The translations under genes and the position numbers were made by a program. The notes beneath the pieces were generated by a model. The model ran no database searches, was not told the DNA's origin, and worked only from the letters and a program-made list of their open reading frames with translations. Source: Congeria kusceri (Eukaryota; Mollusca; Bivalvia; Myida; Dreissenidae). From it: a stretch of DNA of 64,000 bases. The stretch covers positions 1 to 64,000 of the forward strand of contig JAPFQT010000405.1 of the NCBI GenBank assembly GCA_027627225.1. The letters run 5' to 3'. Positions within the stretch are counted from its first letter, which is position 1; each line of letters opens with the position of its first letter. This document shows, piece after piece, positions 27,001 through 36,000 of the stretch.

Positions 27001-30000
27001 TCTGGTTGTTACTGGTGATACATGTATGTTTCGATTCTATATACAATTACCACATTGCGTATGTGAATGCGTTTTGGATTGTTTATCGCATTTCAATTAC
27101 TGTACAGCTTTCTTTTCATTCCGCGGATTTGTTTTTAACTTAAGTTTACTAGTCAAAGGCATTGGTCAACGTTAATAAATTATAATACGATTTTTGTTGC
27201 ATGAAAGGGACCTGTTCACAGATTTACGAATTTACCATTTTTCAACTTTTTTTCACCGATTCCAAAAATAAAAGAACTGTGTATACAAGGGAGCAAAATA
27301 ACACTACGGACCTAGAAATATACTGTAAAAAGCGTTTCGTTTATGAGTTAATATCAGTTAAAATTAATTGATAAAACTATAAAGCGTTTGTAACGCTAAG
27401 CGATGGAAAAATTTGGAGTGTTTCCGTTGTTTTCGTTAAAGCTGTTGACATCAAGTGGAACACTTACATAAAGAAAATAATGCAAGATTAAATATTGAAG
27501 TTGGATTGTCCGAGTGGTTATGGCGATAGCCTTTTAATCCGGAGGTCCCGGATTCGAACCCCGGAGGGACACATTTTTTGTGTTTGTTTTTCCTGAATAC
27601 TTTTCTTGTTATTATGCTTAAGGTTTTTAGTTCCGGTGATAAAATCTGTCAAGTGAAGACATTTGATGGCATACATCAAAAGATGCAAAAATCTGTGAAC
27701 AAGTCCCTTTAAAACATCTGAATGGCCATGAAGGCTATATGTCTTTGGGCCTGTTCATATATTGACCGACATCCTAGATGAAATATAAATAAAGTGGCAA
27801 ACGTGGGAAAATCTTCAATATGCCATAACTATTATTAGTGATTTATTTTTCGGCCGGTTCCAGAAATGTAAAAATCTTTTTGTGGTGTTGTTTGACAACT
27901 AATAAGTCAGTTTGACAGTTAAAAATAGTTTTAAAACAAACCCTAAATGAAACTATAGTAGAAGTTTTAAGTGAACCGGCACCCCCGCAATCAGTGCATA
28001 AAGTGCATTTTACATATCATCAATTGCTGTGTTGTGTAAGTGTTTCAGATTGTTGATGTTAACATTGGAACGGTGCTATATATAACCTTATGGTATCGTA
28101 TACCTTCATTATGTGTTTTGTTGATCTTATATTCTTAGGTTGTCAATTCATCAATATGCGTGTGATTGTTATCAAATGGTTCATCTGGTTGTTACTGGTG
28201 ATACATGTATGTTTCGATTCTATATACAATTACCACATGGCGTATGTGAATGCGTTTGGATTGTACTATACAGCTTTCTTTTATTCCGCGGATTTGTTTT
28301 TACTTTTAGCTGATATTTTTACACTTAAGTTTACTAGTCAAAGGCATTGGTCAACGTTAATAAATTATAATACGATTTTTGTTGCATGTAAGGTTCACAG
28401 ATTTACGAATTTACCATTTTTCAACTTTTTATCACCGATTCCAATAATAAAAGAACAGTGTATACAAGGGAGAAAAATAACACTACGGACCTAAAAATAT
28501 ACTGTAAAAAGCGTTTCGTTTATGAGTTAACATCAGTTAAAATTAATTGATAAAACTATAAAGCGTTTGTAACGCTAAGCGATGGAACAATTTGGAGTGT
28601 TTCCGTTGTTTTCGTTAAAGCTGTTGACATGAAGTGGAACACTTACATAAAGTAAATAATGCAAGATTAAATATTGAAGTTGGATTGTCCGAGTGGTTAT
28701 GGCGATAGCCTTTTAATCCGGAGGTCCCGGATTCGAACCCCGGAGGGACACATTTTTGTTGTGTTTGTTTTTCTGAATACTTTTCTTGTTATTATACTTA
28801 AGCTTTTTAGTTCCGGTGATAACATCTGTCAAGTGAAGACATTTAATGGCATACATCAAAAGATGCAAAAATCTGTCCCTTTAAAACATCTGAATGGCCA
28901 TGAAGACTATATGTCTTTGGGCCTGTTCATATATTGAGCCACATCCTAGATGAAATATAAATAAGGTGGCAAATGTGGGAAAATCTTCAATACGCCATAA
29001 CTATTATTAGTGATTTATTTGTCGGCAGATTCCAGAAATGTAAACATCTTTTTGTGGTGTTGTTTGACAACTAATAAGTCAGTTTAGCGGTTAAAAATAG
29101 TTTTAAAACAAACCCTAAATGAAACTATAGTAGAAGTTTCAAGTGAACCGGCACCCCCGCAACCAGTGCATAAAGTTCAGCACAATATTTCACAAAACTA
29201 TTTAACGTTACCAAATGTTACCAAATGTTTCAAACATGCATACTGACGCTGAGATATCTGTCTTTCAAAATATATATAAGTTTACGTGAGCGTTGGTATA
29301 TTTAAACAGAAGACAGTGCTTTTGTCCTCTGTGACCCTGTACTACCCACTCGATAGTACCCGACGATATACTTGTAAAACTCACATATAGTAAATATATC
29401 ACAATTGTATTATGTACATTGTAATTTCTATTACTAATTCCTTTTCATTTATAAGTAATAAACTCTAAATGACCCCTGTGAAAACCAGCCAACCATTATC
29501 AATTCATCGCGGTAAATTATTGTTTGTGATAATAACTAAAATTGGAAATGTGAAACTGGTCTATTGATTTTTTTATTAATAACCATGTAGATCATGTCAG
29601 GAAGCGTTAGCCTCAATCTTGATCATTTATTATTTCAATAACATACACCTACAGGAAATGTTTCAAGAGTCCTTGAAAAGAAACAGCTCTTATATAAACA
29701 GCATTGTCACTCGATTTCTTTATAGAATAAATATATATGCTTGAATGTACCTTGTCGTCTTGAACCCCTCCGCAGTTTGAACTGTTGATGATGAAAATAA
29801 ATGCACTTGCGTTTGGTAGATATTTGAGTAGTTCTTCTGACAACTCCTGATTGTCACCAACGCCGGGTGAATCAACTAAGGTCACGTGCGTCTAGTAAAT
29901 AATTTAAGAGGATCTTATTTATTTTCATATTATAAAGCTCCTTTTTAAAGTGACCTATTTATAGAAATTTCGTATTTTTTATGAAGCATATATTGCAATT

Positions 30001-33000
30001 ATATACATTTTAATGCATTTGTACACTCGTAGTCCTTACATAACGTTCAATTTATACAAGTTTACCAGCCCCGTTAGCCTTAACTATATACATATGTAGT
30101 TAGCTTGTTAGGCTATACATTTAAAAAATGTGAATACATTATCACATAATAAAACAATAGATAAAAATATCGTAAACTCCATCAAACTGTTACATAATAT
30201 TTCCCGTATAAGTACAGGTCCAGTTTGACTGATTGACATGTTAACTAAATTCGATTGTTTTTTGTTATAATAAAATTATTAGCATAAAGCGCTTTCTTTA
30301 AACAGTTTAAGTATTTTGAAACAATAATTAATATTTAACGTTTCGCGGACGTAAAACAGCATACGTTTCGCCCTTGTTATAACGAATTGTACGACATATA
30401 TATACCATATATGTTTATGTATAGACAATCGCCAAGTTCGACATGTTAGGAAAATAAATCAAACCTTCAGATGTTTCGGTTTCTACGCCAGAATCAATTA
30501 AATATTTAATACAATTAGCTTCTTTAACAGAAGAAACACCCTCTATTAAAACCCAATAGCATCGTAGACGAGACCGGTTCCCCATACATCTCAGAACTGT
30601 ACAAACAACACGAAACAATGAATACAAAACATAAATTCAATTAAAACTAGTGACACCGCCATGGAACGGCCATTGCATAACTTTTGGGGTTGTAACCGGT
30701 TGAACGATATAATAGATCTCACACATGGACCAGGATTTATAACAATGCTTATAAATATAAATAAAAAATTGACCTCATGGTATCGCAATTCAAATTAAAC
30801 ATTGATAGCAGGTAATACATCAGTCAATAGAATGGCATCGTTTTAACTTAAGTGTTGACCAAAGAAAAGTGTCGCCTGACGGGGGATAACTCAAGTACTA
30901 TATTTGCAATTATGCCTAAAATAAAACTTAACCGTCCTCAAATGCCGACTAATACTTCCCTAAAATTTCATAAAGATTGCACAAACACTTTTAAAGTTAT
31001 TGTCTGCACAAGCCTGATTTGAATTTTTATTTTTCAAAAAGGGGCATAACTCAAGTACGATAAAAGCAATTATAGCGAAAACCGAAGTTAAGCTTCCTTT
31101 TATACCCACTAACACATCCCTAAAGTTTCATAGTGATTGCCAAAAAACCTTTGAAATTGTTGTCTGCACAAGCCTATTTTCAACTATTTTATTTTTAAGG
31201 GGGGGGGGGGGGAAAAATCAAGTAGGATTAGATCAATTATGCCGGAAATCGAACTTAACCTTCCTTTGATGTCTAGTGACACTTTCATGAAATTTCATAA
31301 AGATTGAACAAACTCTTTTTCAGTTATTGTCTTCAGTAGCCTTATCTGAACTTTTTTTAAAAGGGGGCATAACTCAAGTACGATTAGGGCAATCACGCCA
31401 AAAATCGAACTTGACTTAACTGTATTCCTTCTAACATTTCTATAAAAATCCTCAATGATAGCACAAAAACTTGTCAAGTTATTGTCTACACAAACTGAGT
31501 GAGACGCCGCCAACGCCAACAACGCCGCCTCCGACGCAGCCCAAAGTAACCCCTATATGTCACATTTTCAGGCGACACAAAAACTGTCTAAGGTACGATG
31601 AAAACTAATTATCAGTTTCAAGTATTTTAATTTGAAAGATTTCAAGACCTAGCATTTTATGGTAATGTAGAAGATATGGTCATCCATTTCAGTCAAAACT
31701 CTTTCCTCTTGTTATAAAGACTAGACCTCTGTTCCCTTGAAGCATAATTCTTCATAATACAAGTAACATTGTACTTCTACTAAGTTTAGTTTACTTACAT
31801 TGTTGCCTAATAATGGTACGTGCCAATATATATCTACTTTTCGCAGTGAAGTATCCCGACTCGTCACATGTTCTTTTAAATCTTTAATCATTTGCTCCTT
31901 AGTCCCTGTATATTCTTTGTTTGACCCATCAGCCATCGTGACCTTGAAGTAGCAGGGACTATCAGATGGCTGTGAATGTATGTGACACAGCAGCATTGTT
32001 GAACATAACAGAGAACTTGGTAAGACCTTTTTCCAAGCAGAAGGTTGAGGAAGCTACTTTTTCCAGCGCTGGTTTCTCCTTAAATGTACAATAATGTGTT
32101 TTAAATACAGACAGAATGTAACTATTTATAAAATACCTAGAAAATCAGAGTATTCGTCACATGTTTTTATATTTAGATCAACGCCTGGTCACGGGAAACT
32201 ATAGATATGTCTTTCGGCTTCTAGTTTAATCGTAATAAAATGGAATGTGAATGTTATTACAAACGCCAACCTTAAAATCAAGCGTGATATATCTTTGAAT
32301 AATTGGATAGGCGAGTAAAGTCAGTATTGCATAAAAACAAGCCTCTGCTATAGGTACTAAGAAATTCGTCTTATTACCATCGTCTTCGGTTTGAAGTGTA
32401 TTTTGAGATATTCTTTTATATAGATTATAATTTCCTATCTATATATCACCTATCACTACAATCCATCAACACATCATGGTACAGTGCCTAAATAATCGAC
32501 ATGTGATACTCCCCGACATAATTGATCGTTCGTATTTATTGCAACGCATCTATTCACCTGTAACAACAATTGAGTACTCTTCTTTTGAAAAATCATCTCT
32601 GTATTTTGAAACCTTCTGATAAATGTCCTTGCCATAACTTTTTTGGGTGATACCCTTCATATCCTCTGGCATTTGTCTATCATAGAAGGGAATGACGGCA
32701 TCGTAAATGCGCAACAATTCTTTCTGCATTTTAGTATTCTTTGCCAATATATTTTCCATTTCGTCATGCAGCTACAAAATACAATTAAAGATAATATGGA
32801 AACTAATCGGTAGCATATTATCCATCGTATGTCACTATATAATAATAATATAATATACATGTAGTTTTGAACTATTTTTTTTAACTGCGAAGGGTTTCAT
32901 CTTGCACCTGTACAATAATGACAGTGCCGTCATATATATAGAGACTATTAGCTGCGTGTTGGATTAAGATGGAGTTTATCATGCGCGGCGTATAAACAGT

Positions 33001-36000
33001 TAAGAGCGAGGCTTTATGCCGAGCATGATAAACTTCATCTTTATCCAACACTCATCTAATATTTTATTTATCATATTATGCTATGCTCATAAATCATGTA
33101 AACGGCGTTTAAGTATGTCAATTTTTTTTTTCAGTTTTAACACTGTTTTTTACTACAAACGTCATCATTTAGTATGACGTCACAATGAAATACATAGCGC
33201 ACTAAAAGTATCAATCTGATAAAGCTACAGTTTATACAATGAGTTGTTATCCGATCGATTTGGCTGTAGTAATAGGGTACAAATACATCATCTTTTCTGT
33301 TTAAAAAGTCTAGGAAAAGTATTCATACTCCCATGTACATCAGTTATGGTGTTTTGACACATAAAACAATGAAATGATTTGACTGACTCAGTGATTTGCA
33401 TAAAATAATAATGGGCTTGAAATGCAAAAAGGATAATATTCCTTGGAAAACTACCTTGTATTTTGACCGTTGACCTTGAAGAGTGATCTTAAACTTTCAG
33501 CAAAGTTCTTTCCTGTGTCATACAATGATCATCATTCCCGACATGTTATTTTTTAATTATTCCATGTTTGACAAAACATTGTTTATTACAAAACATTTAC
33601 TCTCATACTTGATTTTTAAGTTTGATCCTGGACCCACATACCTAGTTCTAGCCTATGGCGCTGGATTTTGGAAAAGGGGCATTTTGTGCGCGGTGCAATA
33701 TCATTAAAATCGAATACTAACATTGCTAGAATCTGACGACATCGTAAAACAAACAGGTCACGTCCAAATGACCTTCCGAACAATAAAATATCAGCCCTGC
33801 TGCGCCCAATGAAATTGCCTTTTGCACAGCAATGCTTGGACACGGTTTTTGAATAATGATGCATTTCCAGCTGATCCTCGGGAATAAATCATTTGCAGGT
33901 AACTTTCCCGTGGATAACAACGGATATAGTGGTTCCTTAGGCGAGTAAATGTCCAATGTTCATGTTTATCTCGTGCAAAGTATTTGTGGTTTATATTATG
34001 AAGTTATACCACAACATTTTGAAGGCAACAGTTTGATTGTCTCCTGAAAAGGTAGTCTGAACGTGACCTCTCATGCGCAGTTATCAGATCCAGTCAGCAG
34101 ATAATAAAGTAGCGTCAGACTGGAGATAATTTTAATGAGATTGGTGCGCGGTGATACTGATTAAAAGGACAAATTATTTTTTACATAAAGTAATGGCTAA
34201 AACCAACGTTTTAAATTGAATATAACTGTCTAAATTGGTTTTATCTGGTTGTTGATTTTGTTAGTAAAGTAATGAAAATTTGATTTAAAATTGGTATGAA
34301 GTTCTATTGAAGGTATCAGCAAATGTATTTATTCATAATTGTTGCATAAGTATTTCCAATCGAAAAATTCATGAATGCTTATTGACAAATGTCAAGCTTA
34401 AACTTTGTATAGGCCTGTCAGAATCATCGTCCGTCCGTCTGTCCGTCTGTCAGTCACGCTTCTTGTGCGGAGCATAACTCCATTAGTATTGAAGGGATTC
34501 AAATGAAACTTCAAATAATTATAGAAGATAATGAAAGAAAGTGCAGAGTATAATGACCACAACTCTTTCTTCAGTATTTACAGAGTCACTGTCCTTTGTT
34601 TAATTTTATTATGCGGAGCATAACTCCATCATTATTGAATTAGTATTGAAGGGATTCAAATGAAACTTCATATAATGAAAGAGGAACATAAGAGAAAATG
34701 CAGCACACAAGGACCAGAACTCTTTCTTTAATATTTACGGAGTTATTGCCCTTTGTTTTATTTCCTTATATGAAGCATAAATGTTCTTGTGCGAAGCACA
34801 ACTCCATTAGTATTGAAGGCATTCAAATCAAACGTCATATAATGATAGAGGACAATGAGAGGAAGTGCAGAGCACAGGGATCATAACTCTTTCTTCAATA
34901 TTTATGGAGTTATTGCCCTTTATTTAATTTTATTATGCGGAGCATAACTTTATTAGTATTGAAGAGATTCAAAAGAACCTTCATATATTGATAGTGGACA
35001 ATTAGAGGAAGTACAGAGCACAAGGACCATTAACTCTTTCTTCCATATTTATTGGGTTATTGCGCTTTGTTTAATTTTATTGTGCGGAGTATAACTCCAT
35101 TATTATTGAAGGGATTCAAATGAAACTTCATATATATAGGACAATGAGAGGAAGTGCAGAGCACAAGGACCATAACTCTTTCCTCAAATTGCCCTTTGTT
35201 TTATTTCCTTATGTGATGCATTAATTTTCTTGTGCGGAGCATAACTCCATTAATATTGAAGGCATTCAAATGAAACTACATATAATAATAGAGGACAATG
35301 ACAGGAAGTTTAGAGCAGAAGGACCGTAACTCTTTCTTCAATAGTTATGGAGTTATTGCCCTTTGTTTAATTTTCTTGTACAGTGCATAACTCCATTAGT
35401 TATGAAGTGATTTAAAATAAAACACATATATTGATAGGGGATGTTGAGAGGAAGTGCAGAGTACAAGGACCATACTTCTTTTTGTATGAAGCGTTATTTT
35501 GCCAACATGTAACTGACATTGTGTTGCCTTCCTCTGACAAGCTTATGCTTCGGGGGCATACGTCACATCCACTGACAAGCCTTGTTTATGTTCAAAATGA
35601 TAATTTACAGGAAATACGCATAATTATTCCAATGTGTTTGCATCTTTCACTGTCTTTCGGTTCAATGCTCTAGGTTGTTTTTCATCAAAACATGTGGCGG
35701 AAGTAGACAAAAAAGATCGGAATGGGAGACCACTGTGAGGAGTGTGAAATAAGAGGGCACGAGGCGCGTATTGCCTTTGAACGTGGCAAGGTGGCGGATC
35801 AACATAGTGGCGTGGCGCTGCCTGAATAAAACACATCCTCTATCCTGTGATGGTGAGCGCGTTGTTCAAAGTTGTAGCAGAATCCCGATGTGTAGGTCTA
35901 ATACAAGGCCCGAACCCAAATGTTATTTCTTATACTTCACTTTTTTGCACCACAATATTTATTTTTGTAAAGTGTGTATACAGTAAAAAGTATATGAATA

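Larger units (their letters stand above)
26826..29178 (+). repeat. 1.18-kb segment in direct tandem duplication
   Basis: Copy A is 26826-28003 and copy B 28004 to about 29178. They are nearly identical, with scattered substitutions and small indels, for example a short deletion in B around 28257-28275. Both copies carry a tRNA-like unit. The ORFs starting at 26906 and 28090 are the same frame broken differently in each copy, which argues against a protein. Confidence 0.85.

Noticed and set aside
27507..28750. Two functional tRNA-Lys genes
   Set aside because: A and B boxes are good, but the anticodon stem does not pair and the acceptor stem is mismatched.
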